A DNA stretch of 64,000 nucleotides from Juglans regia. Lineage: Eukaryota > Streptophyta > Magnoliopsida > Fagales > Juglandaceae. The notes under the pieces are model-generated. The model was given only the letters and a program-made list of their open reading frames with translations. It was not told where the DNA came from and made no database searches. The position numbers and the translations under genes are program-made. Positions within the stretch are counted from its first letter, which is position 1. Each line of letters begins with the position of its first letter. The stretch lies in NCBI RefSeq assembly GCF_001411555.2, contig NC_049911.1, positions 7,634,209 to 7,698,208 of the forward strand, written 5' to 3'. Positions 19,961-32,708 of this stretch are shown piece after piece.

Positions 19961-21611
19961 TATAAACTATAAATTTCAACAATCTTTCCAACCTATCCAA
20001 AAATTGTAATGTACCCCATTTTCTGTTTAAAAATATAAAATTACCCATAAAAATCCTCAAAAAAGATAAAGCACGCACTAGTGCAATATTACATTTAAGA
20101 AATAATTTATTTTAAAATTATTTTCTACAAAATAAAATGCACTTTACAAAATAAAAAAATAAAAATATTCTTAGAAGTAAATTTTGTAAACAAAAAAACA
20201 TTTTACAATTGCTTTTACTTTTCATGTTTTTATGTTTTCTTGACTTGTTTATTGAATCATCTCATGTTTTTGACTTTGAATTTTGCTTTGTCTGTACAAG
20301 GCTAGCTAGGGTCATAAAAATGAGACCAGTGCTTCTGTTCGGGGAAGTTTTTAATAAAGGTCTTATTCTTCTTCTTTTGTATTGTTCGCATAGGTTATAA
20401 ATCGCTAGCTTTGACCACAGGGTGACGAGCCATAAATACTTAATTTTATTGTGAATATAAAAGCCTGAGATAACACGGAGACGAGCCATAAATTAACTTT
20501 GGGAGACTAGGGAAAATGGCTTTTTCTTTTATATAAAGAGAGAGATAGGGACAAACATGCAACTAATTGATCAGAGATCATAAGGACAATGGTCTTTATA
20601 TATATATATATATAGAAAGAGAGAGAGATTGATCTGAGGCGAATCCTTCGATAAAACTAATTGGTACGTACCTCATGAACCATGCAACCAGTATTGACAT
20701 ACATCTAGTATTCCCAATAATCCTTGTCACTATTTCCTACAAAAATAACAATTTCTTATAAAAATGGGTTTCTTCTCGTCACAAATTAATAGTTATTCTA
20801 GTCAGAAATAATTCATCATAAATACTCATTTTTCTTACAAAACGCACGCTCTAACAACCTGACAAGTCATCTACTTAAAGGACCTTCCCCATAGTGCACC
20901 ACCACTCCTTGAGTTGCGTCGCCTGCGGGGAAAGTGGGCGCATTGAGCCTTATAAGATACATTTTATACAGCAAGCAATTGAGCTCTAAATTTATTTTGA
21001 AATATTTAAACGTTGGCAATTCTTATAGACATGAATTATCAAGAAAAGTTAAAAACTATAAATGCATTTTCTAGCCATCGCCAGGTCTAGAGTGCATTAG
21101 AAGGGACAAACATTTTGAATATGAGCATGAAATAAAAAGTAACTGTGGGAATTCATTAAAGTAGATAGAATAACGCTATATGTAGTTATAAAATGTGAAG
21201 CTTAGCTCACTCTATTGGAAAAAGAGTGGGTTTCAACATTAAAAAAATAATTTTTTTATGTCAGTATCATTTTTATCCACTTTTTGCATTTGAAGAACGT
21301 GGTACTTGTACACTCTATAACTGTATCAAATATTTTTCAAATGAATATTATCGTGATCAATAATGTTTTAGATACAAAATTTAAACAAAAGCTAGTCGCT
21401 TGGATACATTTTTAATACATATATATCATGGTGAATATTAAGGGGGATTTCGCGACTACCAACAATACTAATAATATGAATAAGCGCAGCATTATATATA
21501 TGGAAAATGATACATCATGAATAACGTTTTTCACAATTCTTTATACAATTCTGTTTTAAATTATATTTTTATAGAAATACACTCAATTTAAAATATATTT
21601 GTAGAAAGAGT
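19961..21611. other. Gene-free spacer between SEO copy 1 and the large CACTA element
   Basis: AT-rich DNA with a short (TA)n tract followed by GAGAGAGA at about 20,600-20,626. No coding frame with family resemblance, RNA gene or terminal repeats were found. The last three bases, AGT, are the left target duplication of the CACTA element. Confidence 0.55.
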
Positions 21612-21795
21612 CACTACAACAGAATGTGTCTTTTGTGACAGAGGAAACTGTCACAAAAAAATGGCAAACCGTCACTAAACATATTTGGTGACGGTTTGAA
21701 ACCGTCACTACGACCGTCACCTAAAATGCGTCACAGAAAACATTTGGTGACGGTTTATTGTTCAACCGTCAGCAAAAGTTTTTTTAGTGACGGTT
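21612..21795. repeat. Left terminus and GTGACGGT subterminal motifs of CACTA element
   Basis: The terminal CACTACAA is followed by alternating direct and inverted copies of GTGACGGT / ACCGTCAC, for example TTGGTGACGGTTTGAAACCG. These can form local hairpins and are shared with the right end (37,020-37,132) and with fragment A (2,400-2,500). Confidence 0.8.
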
Positions 21796-21809
21796 GGAAT
21801 TGTTCCGTT

Positions 21810-22265
21810 CGGTACAACGTTCGAACGTTCCTTTTTTTGTGACGATTGAGAACTGTCACAGAAAATCACGTTCGGACGTTAACCCGACCGATTGGCATTC
21901 GAATGAGAGAATTTGACGTTCGTTGATTATCGTTCGAACGTATCATATTTACGTTCGAATGTTAATGCGTCCGAACGTTAATTACAATAAACGTTCGAAT
22001 ATTTGTTCGAACGTAAATGTAAATGTTCAAACGTAGGGCGTTTAATGTTCGGACGTTATTTCGAATGTAAACGAATGAGCGTTCAAATGCAAGTTCTTTG
22101 TTCGAACGTTAATCGCTTTATCGTTCGAACGGTTTGTTTGTTTTAGCGTGAGGACGTTCGAACGTATAGTTTGACATTCGAACGATCCAATTGTATTTAC
22201 GTTCGAACGTTTGTTAGAGTGTGAACCAATGTTCGCACAATTTTTATTTACATTCGAACGTACAG
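21810..22265. repeat. Left subterminal array of ACGTTCGAACGT palindromes
   Basis: Dense cluster of the 12-bp palindrome with single-base variants (CGTTCGAACG, CGTTCGGACG, CATTCGAACG). By analogy with En/Spm these are candidate binding sites for the element's TNPA-type protein. Confidence 0.85.
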
Positions 22266-22402
22266 ATCAGAAATACTAATTTCATAAAATTTAAAAACAT
22301 AATACCAATTGTATCATATTACATACCATCAATTAACAAGTAACAATGTCTTATAAAAGCACAAAATTAGATATTAAAACTAGCCAGAAATACTGATAAA
22401 AT

Positions 22403-24058
22403 TTATTTTTTCTTTTTCCCTCGCCCACGGCGATTCTGTTGCAACGACATAACACGCTCCATTTGCACCATCATCCCCCATTGCACTTGCTCTTGCACTT
22501 CACTGCGTATTCTTTCCTCCTGGTCTCTCTGTTAGTCTCGCAAACGCGTCTCTAAATGAGATTGTCGTTCTAACAAAAACTCTAACTCTTGCTGTCTCGA
22601 CCTCATATACTCATTCTCACGCCGTGTAGCTTCTAAATCTGCCGTAAGATTATTAATTTGTGAAGCCAATGAGGTTGAGGAGGATGAACATTTATGCTTG
22701 ATAGATCGTCCCAAACCTCTTGCCATACTAGACTGTGGCCCGAGCACTTGCGTGAATATGTCTATGTCACTAGGAGAGGATTCCTCAGAAGCCGACTGCA
22801 TCTCCATCATTTTTCTCTGCAATTTAAAAGGTAATGATCGTAAATAATTAGTAACGTATTAAAAGAAATAGAAATAAGAAATAAACTATTAAAATGTTAT
22901 ATAAATAATTTATTTAACAAAATTAACACTGCTTACATAATTATCTGCAGCGACAGGATCCATCCACTCACTATGCTCATTAGTGTGAGCAGCAGCATAG
23001 ACATGAATGAGGGAAAAGTTTTTAGGATCATCACGTTTCTAACAAAGCGACATTAGCAATTTTAAAAAGATAATGTTAGTACTTATCAGAAAGAATATCA
23101 GGAAAATAAATTAATTCTATAATTTTTTAATTACCATTTTTTCAGCAAGACGGTGGAATGATCTTGAACCGGCACAATGGTAGACAGTCAGAGCGGATCT
23201 ATTCTGTGCATTTGTAGAACTCAAGTGCTACAAAATATATTAAAAATGTTAATTGTAATATGTATACATATAATATATAGAACGAATATAAATGTAAAAT
23301 ACCTGATAATCTGGAGATGCGAAAAGATCACAACACTTTCTCCAACATCTAACTTCATCTGCTGAAAAGGAGACTGCGCAGCCTCTTCCAACTTCTCAAA
23401 CTTCTTGAAGTGGTCATGACATCGTCCTTTGTGACGTCGGAATAGTGTAGCCATCAACTCATTCACGGTTCTCAAATCCTCGCTACGGCCAAAGTCGAGG
23501 TCGAATTCATCCTAACAAGGGAATCAGGTCAAAAATATAATATACTAATCTAGGTGAAAAAAATGTATTGAAAAGTAAACTCACCAGCACACGACTTCGA
23601 ATGTGCTCCTTAATCTCATTCGGAGCATCTCGCCATGAGCGCACATAAAATGGAGCATAAGCTCGAACTACTGTGCCAATATAGGAGGAAAGCGCTGCAG
23701 CACTATCATCCACTCCTCCAGTGGAATAATCAGGAATTGCGATCTTCAGTTTTTCGTGCCTTCTATTTTTTTCAAGAGAGATTCCGCCTGTATAGCCCCG
23801 ACCACGACGTGCAGATGCATCAACTACATGATAATAGATATACTATAATTATAATTATATAGTTATTGAGAAAAAAATATTAACTATATATATAATCATC
23901 AACGACAATATTTCCTTACTGGTAGGTGTCGACTGGCTGTTATTCTCTTCTGTGTTAGCTTGATCTTCAGGAATGGATTCCTCGAGTGGGGAGTCCTCAA
24001 TGGATTCAGGACTTGGACTTGGCGGAGGCACATTTCTTCGTTGTCGTTTTCGCGGCAT
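22403..24058 (-). pseudogene. Transposase_24-like (En/Spm TNPA/TNPD-type) protein gene, degenerate
   Basis: Exons on the minus strand begin with a basic N-terminus (MPRKRQRRN, likely a nuclear signal) at 24,058, followed by an acidic Ser/Pro-rich stretch. A second exon contains SLEKNRR, then ALSSYIGTVVRAYAPFYV and WRDAPNEIKEHIRSRVL (about 23,590-23,830). A third has DLRTVNELMATLFRRHKGR (about 23,400-23,510). A fourth is a coiled-coil-like tail with QINNLTADLEATRRENEYM (about 22,532-22,822). The order matches the plant Ptta/En/Spm Transposase_24 family, thought to act in DNA binding at subterminal repeats. An in-frame TAA after LETRLRD (about 22,532) precedes RDQEERIRSEVQEQVQ and a basic end, so the gene is broken. 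Exact splice sites were not all fixed. Confidence 0.7.
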
Positions 24059-24169
24059 TCTTGAAAATAATTAATTATATCAAAGAAAATTAATTAGAAG
24101 AAATTATGAAAATTTAATATATTTTATAGTCATCTATATGAATAAAATATTTAGTACTTTTATTCTTCA

Positions 24170-27100
24170 TCTTCAGATGAATTTTCCATGCTTGTTTCAG
24201 AATCTCCATCAATAACATCTTCATCATCATCATGCACCTCTTCTTCATCGTCCTTATCCACCTCCTGCCCGGATTCTGATTCGTCTTCATCTTCTGACTC
24301 GTCTTCTTCTTCTTCCTCCTCACTTACTTGAATTGAATGATCATTTAATACAGACGGGTGGGACATCATCTCTACACATGGGGAGCAACTCGAGTGCACC
24401 GAGGTCAACAAACAAGTTAATACCCTCTCCATCTTCCTGGTATGCCTCAACAATCGGAGTGTCATCTTCATCTCCACTATTCTCGTAATCTGCACTCGTT
24501 CCTGCTTCATATATATTTCAAGGAACAAATTTTTGTACGACTCGCCAAGTTATCTCTCCACTATCTTCATCAGCACTTTTCATTGGATCAATCAAGTAAT
24601 AGACTTGGGTAGCTTGACAAGCCAATACGAATGGATCATCTTCGTACCATTTAGATGCAGTATTGACACCCGTAAAGTGATTATCCCTATGTATCAAAAC
24701 TCGACCACCGCCTAGATCCCACCAATCACATTTAAAGACATGTTACAGACCCACCCAGATATTTCAATCCGATAATATCACATTTGACACCATAATAGTC
24801 AATATCATCTGTTCCATGACTCCCCTCGACCAACACACCACAATTTTGAGTCTTTCTATTATGTTCACGGTCCAAAGTATGGAATCTATAATCTCGAACC
24901 GTGCATGCAGTATATCGAAGTGCTCTATTTGAGGGACCACGGGCCAATGCATACAATTCAGAAAAAATTAATCCGGGATCACGAGCACGTTGTTCCAAAA
25001 TCTAACAATTGAAATAGTATATACACGTTCTTCAAACCATCCGGGAAATGCTTCCTCGTGTCTTGCCTCTATATTTTCTACGCCTTTCGTCCTAAGTTTG
25101 TCCATGTGGTCACTGTTATAACATGTTTCAAAAGAAGTATATTTTGAGCACAACAATTATAATTAATTTTAAAAAAACTATAATTATTCAAGGCAATGAA
25201 AAGACATACCTAAGATAATCATCAATCTCTCGGCAATTATTTAGCACATACCACCGAACTTTACCCAACTCTCCATCAATTAAATCGTAACCTGTTTGTG
25301 CACTCAAGGGTCGTACATTCTGGGAAAACACTGATAGCTCATGAGGAGGCGGAGTAGCAAGATCAGCATTTCACTCTTGACGATTAAATCGTGTCTCAAC
25401 ACCACGAAGATATAGAGAGCAAAATATTAACCATTCATCGTGTATATAGGCCTCTGCTATTGAACCCTCAGCTTTGGCTTTATTCCCAACAGTGCGCTTC
25501 AATTGACCCAAGTATCTTTCAACTGGATACATCCAACGGAACTGCACCGGTCCACCCAGAAGTACCTCTCGTGATAAATGTATTGCTAAATGGACCATGA
25601 CATCAAAAAATGATGGTGGGAAGATCTGCTCGAATTTACATAGTATAGTAGCAATGTCTTCTTCCAATTTCGACAACACATCTCGATTTACTACCCGAGC
25701 GCACAAATCCTTGAAAAACATACAGAGTTCAGGTATGGCGACACGTACATTAGATGTCAGCTTCCCACGAATTCCCACAGGTAATAACTTCTGCAAAAAT
25801 ACGTGACAATCATGACTTTTCAATCCATTGATTTTCCAATCATCAGGACTCACGCATCTACCAATATTTGAAGTATAACCTTCTGGCAACTTCACACCTA
25901 GCAACCATTTGCAGAAATCCATCCTCTCCTCCCTCGTCATCATAAAACATGCATGCGGTATGACCACCCTATTGCCTTCCACCCGCAAATGTAGATTATG
26001 TTTAATTCTCATTCTCTCAAGATCTTTCCTCGTCTTGATCGTGTCTTTTGTCTTTTTGTTAATACTCATCAATGTACCCAATATATTATCACAAATATTC
26101 TTCTCTAGGTGCATTACATCCAAACTATGTCGCAACTTGCATGACGACCAATACGGCAAGTCAAAAAAAATACTACGCTTTGTCCAATTCAATTCTGCTA
26201 CGGCTCATTTTCTCTTGTTCTTTTCCCGACCTCTGCCAAAATTGTTCACTCTAACATGTTGCAGTTGTTCCACTATCTCTTCTCCAGTCAACTCTTTTGG
26301 TGCAATCCTATCCTCTACTCTCCCATCAAACTTGGCACATTCTCTTCTCCATGCATGATTTGCTGGTAAATAACGTCGATGACCCATGAAACACAACTTA
26401 TGAGAATATTTTAGCTACTCACTAGCAGTTTCTTTATTACAAGTCAGACACGCTAACTTCCCTTTCATACTCCAGCCGGAAAGATTCCCATATGCCAGAA
26501 AATCATTTATGGTCCACATTACCGCAACATGCATCTGAAAAGATGTCGACTTAGATGCATCATAAGTTCTAACGCCTGTTTCCCATAACTCTTTCAGCTC
26601 TTCAATCAATGGCTGCATGAATACGTTAATATCATTCAGGTGATCTAGGGCCAGGGATGAGTAAAGTTAACAAAAAGTTTGGCGCCTTCATGCACCTCCA
26701 TGGTGGAAGATTGTACGGAATCAATACCATGGGCCAAGTGCTATAACTTGTACTCATATTCCCAAAAGGGTTGAATCCACCGGTTGTGAGTCCCAGGCGC
26801 ACGTTCCGAGCTTCTATCCCAAACTCTGGATACTGATTATCGAAAGACTGCCATGCAAGTGAATCAGCTGGATGCCTCATATATGCATCATTCTTAACTC
26901 TTTTCTCCTCGTGCCACCTCATATCATGAGCTGTTTTCTTACACATATATAGTCTTTGCAACCTAGGTTTCAAGGGAAAATACCGCAACACCTTAACCGG
27001 CACGTTTTTCTTACCTTTCCACCTCGACTCTCCACATACAGGACATGCTTGTTTCTCCTTGTTCTCCTTCCAGAACAATACACAATCATTCTTGCATGCA

Positions 27101-27660
27101 TGTATGGACTTGTACTCAAATCCTAATCCCTTTCTCAACTGTTTCGCTTCATAAAAGTTCTTAGGCAATGCAGACCCTTCGGGAAGCACCTCGTTAAATA
27201 AGTCCAATACCATGTTTATTGCTTTTGTTGACATCCCACACAATGATTTAATGTGAAGCAACCGCACAATAAATGACATTTTGGAATGTTTTGTACAACC
27301 TGGGTAAAGCTCGCGCTTTGCATCTTCTCACAGTGAAGGAAAATTTTCATAATCCATGTGCCGCAAATAATTATGATGATCGACTAATACATCTACTGAC
27401 CCTTCATACGGCTCACCATGCAGTACCCATCGTGTATACCCTAGATCCATACCGTTCACAAATATATGACTTTCTACTTCATCCAATCCTATTGCACACA
27501 AATTTTTCCACCCTCGACATTGACACTTAATGTAACCACGACTATCAGCATAGGCCCGTGCAAAATCAATGAAGGTTCTTACTCCACGTGCATTGGGTAC
27601 GTAATCCTTTCCAAGTCTATCGTCCAGACGCATCCAATTTTTGTCCATTTCTAAAAACAT
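24170..27660 (-). pseudogene. tnp2-type CACTA transposase gene, degenerate
   Basis: Reading leftward from 27,660: a transposase-associated N-terminal domain (MDKNWMRLDDRLGKDYV, FIDFARAYADSRGYIKC); the TNP2 core (LYPGCTKHSK, IHACKNDCVLFWKENKEK, CPVCGESRWKG, NPFGNMSTSYSTWPMVL, LELKELW-type segment, CFMGHRRYLP); the DLPYWSSCKLRHSLDVMHL and VHLAIHLSREVLLGGP region; then a DUF4216-like part (NCGVLVEGSHGTDDIDYYG) and a very acidic tail (about 24,170-24,320). In-frame stops lie at about 27,328, 26,412, 26,202 and 25,371, with a frameshift near 26,634. TNP2 proteins catalyse CACTA excision and integration. This copy could not. Confidence 0.85.
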
Positions 27661-29900
27661 CTATATATTAATAACACATACATTGAAAATTCACATGCAT
27701 GTCATGCTCCAATTCTCATTATTTTTTGATAAGGTAGTTGGTCCTATCCCATTCGAAATTATATTCTCCATATTGCACAAATCTCGTCACTCTACTAATT
27801 TTCACGTTAGTAGAAATTTCGGCAGCACCTCCCCATAGTTCTCCAAGTATACATGTTCAAATATCGGGATTGTGACCCTACGAATAGTAGAAGAAGACAC
27901 TAAAACTTCATATTAAACGTGGAAAGTAGCGAGTAACAAAAATGTGCAATACAGATAATATAATCCCAAACTGTCCACACTGGACAATTCAGGAATCAGT
28001 GGACACATAAATGTACACTGATTCCCAAACGGGTCTAAGGGTATTTATGCAATGTCACACGCATCTATCAAAAAATCATACAAACAATACCTCCATGTTG
28101 TTTAAATTAACAATGTCACCTTCAAGTAGTGTTATATTGTTATATTGTTATACTTAATTTCAAAGGTTATACTATAATTTTAATTATTATAATTCGTAAA
28201 GAGTTATTTTAATTGTTATACTTAATTCAAATATTATTATCACATTTTAATTATTACTATTCGTAAAGTTGAATTTTAATTATCATACTTATGCTCAAAG
28301 GTTAATCTAATTGCTTAACTGTCATAGACTCTCCAGCCCTGACAACTCTCAATTAGTGTATGTCAAGACCGGAGGAGAGTAGTCAAGGCCGGAGAGACTA
28401 TGACAGTCAAGTATTTAGACTAAAATTTAGAGATTATAATTGTTATATATAATTTTAATGGTTATTATATAATTTTAATTATTATCATTCCACAATTATA
28501 ATCTTAATTGTTATACTTAATTGAGTGAGTTATTTATTTATATAGACAATAAGTATTTAATTTTTATATAAGCATCTATTTGATCCTTATTTTCTTTCTC
28601 TTTAGTTTATAATAAATAAGTATATATACATATTTCAATTCTACTTATTTAGTAGGTTCAAGACTTTTTTATTGAAGAGTATTTTAAAAGTTATATTATA
28701 ATTATAATTATTATCATTCTTAAAGTATAATTTTAATTGTTATACTTAAATTTCAAAGGTTATTATATAATTTTAAATATTATAATTCTTAAAGAGTTAC
28801 TTTTATCCTTTGTTACTTAATTTCAAATATTATTATCAATATTTAATTATTACTATTCTTAAAGTTTCCTATTTTAATTATCATACTTAAATTTCAAAGG
28901 TTATAATATAATTTTAATTATTATAATTCTTAAAGAGTTACTTTTATTTGTTATTACTTAATTTCAAATATTATTATTACAATATTTCAAATCCATATCA
29001 CAACATATTCACAATAACTTACAAACTATTTACAAACTATACAAATAATAATCACAATATTTCAATTGTAAGTATAAAATAACATGCCACATGTATTAAC
29101 ATATTCTATAACTTGAGTAAGCAATAAACATGTATTAACAAAGCTTAAGGACAATATATTTGTAACAATGTAAACATATTCAAACATCATTCACAAATAA
29201 TAATTTAAATATTTCAAGTCCATATCACCATATATTCACAATAACTCACAATATATTCACAAAATAATATGCCACATGTATTAACATATTCATAAACTTG
29301 AGTAAGCAATAAACATGTATTAACAAAGCCTAATGACAATATATTTCTAATAATGTTTCTTCAAAACGTCATTCACAAATAATAAACACAATATTTCAAA
29401 TCCATATCACAACATATTTACAATAACTCACAAACTATTTACAAACAATAATCACAATATTTCAAGAGTAAGCATAAAATCATAACAACATATTGATAAA
29501 GTTTAGAAATATACCTAGCACTCACAATATCCTCTTACAAATCAAAATCTTCTAACTTCCCAAAACAACCAATCATTCAAAAAAATACAACACTAATTTA
29601 TTAGAAATATTCTATAACAAAAACACAATATAAATATCATAAAATTCAAACAAAGACAAGAAATCAAACTTTTTTCTTACCAAAACTCAACTCTCTCTCA
29701 CTCTAAATCTTGTATTATCTAACTCACATCACTCTCTAACTCAACTCTCTCTCACTCTAACCCTCTCTCTCTCTCTCTCTCTCTCCTGCAGGAGCCTCGG
29801 GCCGAATACTCACAAGTTTCAACTCTCTCTGTCTCTCTGTTGCGCGCACGGGAGAAGAAGAAATGATCCGCTTCCTCCCGTGCGCGTACTGATTAAGTTC
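27661..29900. other. AT-rich leader region of module 1 with degenerate internal repeats
   Basis: No gene seen. About 28,130-28,980 repeats variants of ATTATAATTCTTAAAGAGTTA and ACTTAATTTCAAAGGTTAT. About 28,980-29,520 repeats AATCACAATATTTCAA and ATATTCACAATAACTCAC units. Similar units recur at 31,420-31,640 in module 2, in the same orientation. At 29,690-29,790 there are CTCTCTCACTCTAA pyrimidine-rich repeats, possibly part of the 5' leader of tnp2. Confidence 0.6.
28314..28411. repeat. 98-bp perfect-ended hairpin inside the CACTA leader
   Basis: The left arm, CTTAACTGTCATAGACTCTC, pairs with the right arm, whose reverse complement is CTTGACTGTCATAGTCTCTC. Imperfect pairing extends about 45 bp per arm with a small loop near AATTAGTG. 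It is GC-richer than its surroundings and interrupts the AT-rich repeats, which suggests a small foldback insertion. Confidence 0.6.
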
Positions 29901-29924
29901 TAAAATTATTAGTTTAAATGTTCG

Positions 29925-30440
29925 AACGTTTAAGTTGTACGTCCGAACGTTATATTTTAAGTTAACGTTCGAACGTAATGAAACACAAAAATTATTCCCG
30001 CCCAGAACGTTCGGACGTTTACAATACACGTTCGAACGTACCCTTCTTATGATATAACATAAAATCTAGCGGGAAAGTTCCCGCACTTTCCTCATATATG
30101 TTCGAATGTATCACAATTTTTCGTTCGAACATTCGTAGATTTACAGATGAACGTTCGAACATTTAACTTAAACGTCCGAACGTACATTTCATCAAAGTGT
30201 TACCACATTTGAGCGGGAAATTTCCCGCACTAATTTAACTAACGTTCGGACGTTAACAGATTTGGCGTTCGGATGTACATAATTTTCTAGTAATTTTCAT
30301 CAAATAACGTTCAAACGTATAGTATAAACGTCCGAACGTCTGAATAATCACACAGATACCTTAATCGAGCGGGAAATTTCCCGCCTCTTAGTTTAACGTT
30401 CTAACGTTAACTTGAAACATTCGAACGTACAATTCCTACT
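29925..30440. repeat. Internal array of ACGTTCGAACGT palindromes, module 1 side
   Basis: A cluster of the 12-bp palindrome interspersed with GCGGGAAATTTCCCGC-type palindromes (for example at about 30,212 and 30,368). It lies upstream of tnp2, about 8.8 kb from the left terminus, far inside the element. Confidence 0.8.
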
Positions 30441-30441
30441 A

Positions 30442-31045
30442 TACTAACTTATAATATAATGTATATGCTACATTTTATATATCTAAAACTATATACTACA
30501 TTGTATAGTATGATAGCATAATACTTTAAATGAGAACATAATAATATAGTATATAAACTATACCATATATATAAATCAATAATATATATTAAATTGTTAC
30601 TTATTAAATTCTTTATTATATACTAACTTATAATATAATATATATACTACATTTTATATATCTATAACTATATACTACATTGTATAGTATGATAGCATAA
30701 TACTTTAAATGAGAACATAATAATATAATATATAAACTATACCATATATATAAATCAATAATATATATTAAATTGTTACTTATTAAATTTTTTATTATAT
30801 ACTAACTTATAATATAATATATATACGACATTTTATATATCTATAACTATATACTACATTGTATAGTATGATAGCATAATACTTTAAATGAGAACATAAT
30901 AATATAATATATAAACTATACCATATATATAAATCAATAATATATATTAAATTGTTACTTATTAAATTCTTTATTATATACTAACTTATAATATAATATA
31001 TATACTACATTTTATATATTTATAACTATATACTACATTGTATAT
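30442..31045. repeat. 179-bp tandem repeat, about 3.4 copies
   Basis: Units start with TACTAACTTATAATATAAT at 30,442, 30,621, 30,800 and 30,979, an exact 179-bp period, with only a few base differences between units. They are extremely AT-rich and sit exactly between module 1 and module 2 of the CACTA element. The block is absent from the homologous fragment A. Confidence 0.9.
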
Positions 31046-31072
31046 ATATATAGACAATCAGAATGTGTATTT

Positions 31073-31640
31073 TGGACACCTAGCTATCTTGATGTCTGAA
31101 GATACGTACGGCCCAGTTCATAGCCACAAACACAACAAATGAAGGTACGCAACTATAACGTAATCACCAAGCTAGCTAGCTAGTCGGTCCTGTATTTTTT
31201 ATTTTTTTTAAGACATAATTTATATTATACTTATAATTTGAATAATAATCATATTCTAACTAAATTAGTATGAATATATTATATATACTTACTCCATGTT
31301 ATATATTAAACTTCATATTATCTGTATATTAAATGTTTTTAATCTTTACTTATAATTAAGATCATAAACTTATAATTTTCTTGTTAAAACATATTCAATA
31401 AAAATTCAAAAACAATAATCACAATATTTTAAATCCATATCACAGAATATTCACAATATTCTCACAACAATATTTATACACATATTAATTCATCAATGAA
31501 CACCATAAACTCATAAACTATTCACAAAATTCACAAACAATAATCACAATTATTTCAAAAGTAAGCATAAAATCACAACAACATGTATAAACATATTGCT
31601 AAACTTTAGAAATATAACAAGCACTAAAAAAAAAACCAAT
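31073..31640. other. Left part of module 2, homologous to 5,280-5,950 in inverse orientation
   Basis: It starts with GGACACCTAGCTATCTTGAT and includes GGTACGCAACTATAACGT and AGCTAGCTAGCTAGTC, matching 5,830-5,950 in reverse complement. No coding frame. It also shares AATCACAATATTT repeats with 28,980-29,520. Confidence 0.65.
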
Positions 31641-31739
31641 TAATCTAATTGTCAATAATATTATATAACATCCTAATATATAACATAAACATTTATAATA
31701 TAATATATTATAGATAATATTTTGGAAATTAAATTGACA

Positions 31740-32640
31740 AACGTTCGAACGTAATAATAATTACGTTCGAACGTTATGTGTAAATAAGGACAAAACCAAA
31801 CGTCGAAACGACATTTCCAAAACGTTATCATCTCTACTCCGTTGCACGCCAACACGCCTCCGTCACCACCGCCGTCAACTCCGCCACAACCATCACTAAA
31901 AGGTAGGCATTCATCTTTTATTCAAATAACATGTATTTTATTGAGATTTGAATTGAGTTTTGTTTAAAACCGGATAAATGGTGGCCGGATTTTCAACTCC
32001 ATTTTCCGGCCACCACGGCCAGCTATTGGCCGAATAGTCACCGTAGAAATGTTTTTTGAAGTGTATACTTCATTTCTACGGTGACATTTCAGTATTTAGA
32101 ACCTTGTAGATAAATTTTTGAGATTTTAATAATGGCTGAGTCGACTTAGCCATTCTGCATCGTAACGTTTGAACGTTCATTGTCTTACATTCGGACATCA
32201 TATTCATCAATTTTCTGTCTAAACGTTTAATATATACGTCTGGATGTACTACTTTTTAAATATTATTAAACGACATACGTTCGAACGTGAATATTTTACT
32301 TTCGCACGTAAATCACATACGGTCGGACGTTTAATTATAACGTCCGAACGTAGTGATTTTCTACTTTATTCATGCTTCGACGTTCAGACGTTCATATTTA
32401 CGTTCACACATAAAACAAATACATTCGAACTTATAACATAAACGTCCGAATGTATGTCAGCGAATATTTATTTACTACTTATGTTCGAACGACTATGTTT
32501 TACATTTGAACGTATATGTTTTACGTTCGAATGTAAATTTATTTACATTTTTTTACGTGCAAACGTATAAATAAACGTCCGAATGTTTTATCTTTAACGT
32601 TCGAACATTTCTTTTGATATATTCGAACGTTAATGCAGAG
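31740..32640. repeat. Internal ACGTTCGAACGT arrays around the module 2 promoter
   Basis: A pair of palindromes at 31,740-31,775, then a dense cluster at 32,165-32,640 immediately upstream of the module 2 gene. Between them (31,860-32,130) lie a leader and a short frame homologous to 4,610-4,900. Confidence 0.8.
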
Positions 32641-32708
32641 CAGCTTAAAATTAATACAAAAAAATGCATTAATGTAAATAATTTTTTTTCCTTTTCTATT
32701 TTCAGGAT

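Noticed and set aside
28980..29520. Regularly spaced short repeats that might suggest a CRISPR-like array
   Set aside because: Units are AT-rich, imperfect and variable in length and spacing, inside a plant CACTA element. No cas genes.
21612..31045. Treating module 1 as a stand-alone CACTA element ending near 31,045
   Set aside because: No inverted CACTACAA-type end or AGT duplication is visible there. ACAATCAGAATGTGTATTTT at about 31,054 resembles the left end but is in direct, not inverted, orientation.
31140..31185. AGCTAGCTAGCTAG palindrome as a possible regulatory site
   Set aside because: It is present in both module 2 copies, but only as part of their general homology. No independent evidence of function.
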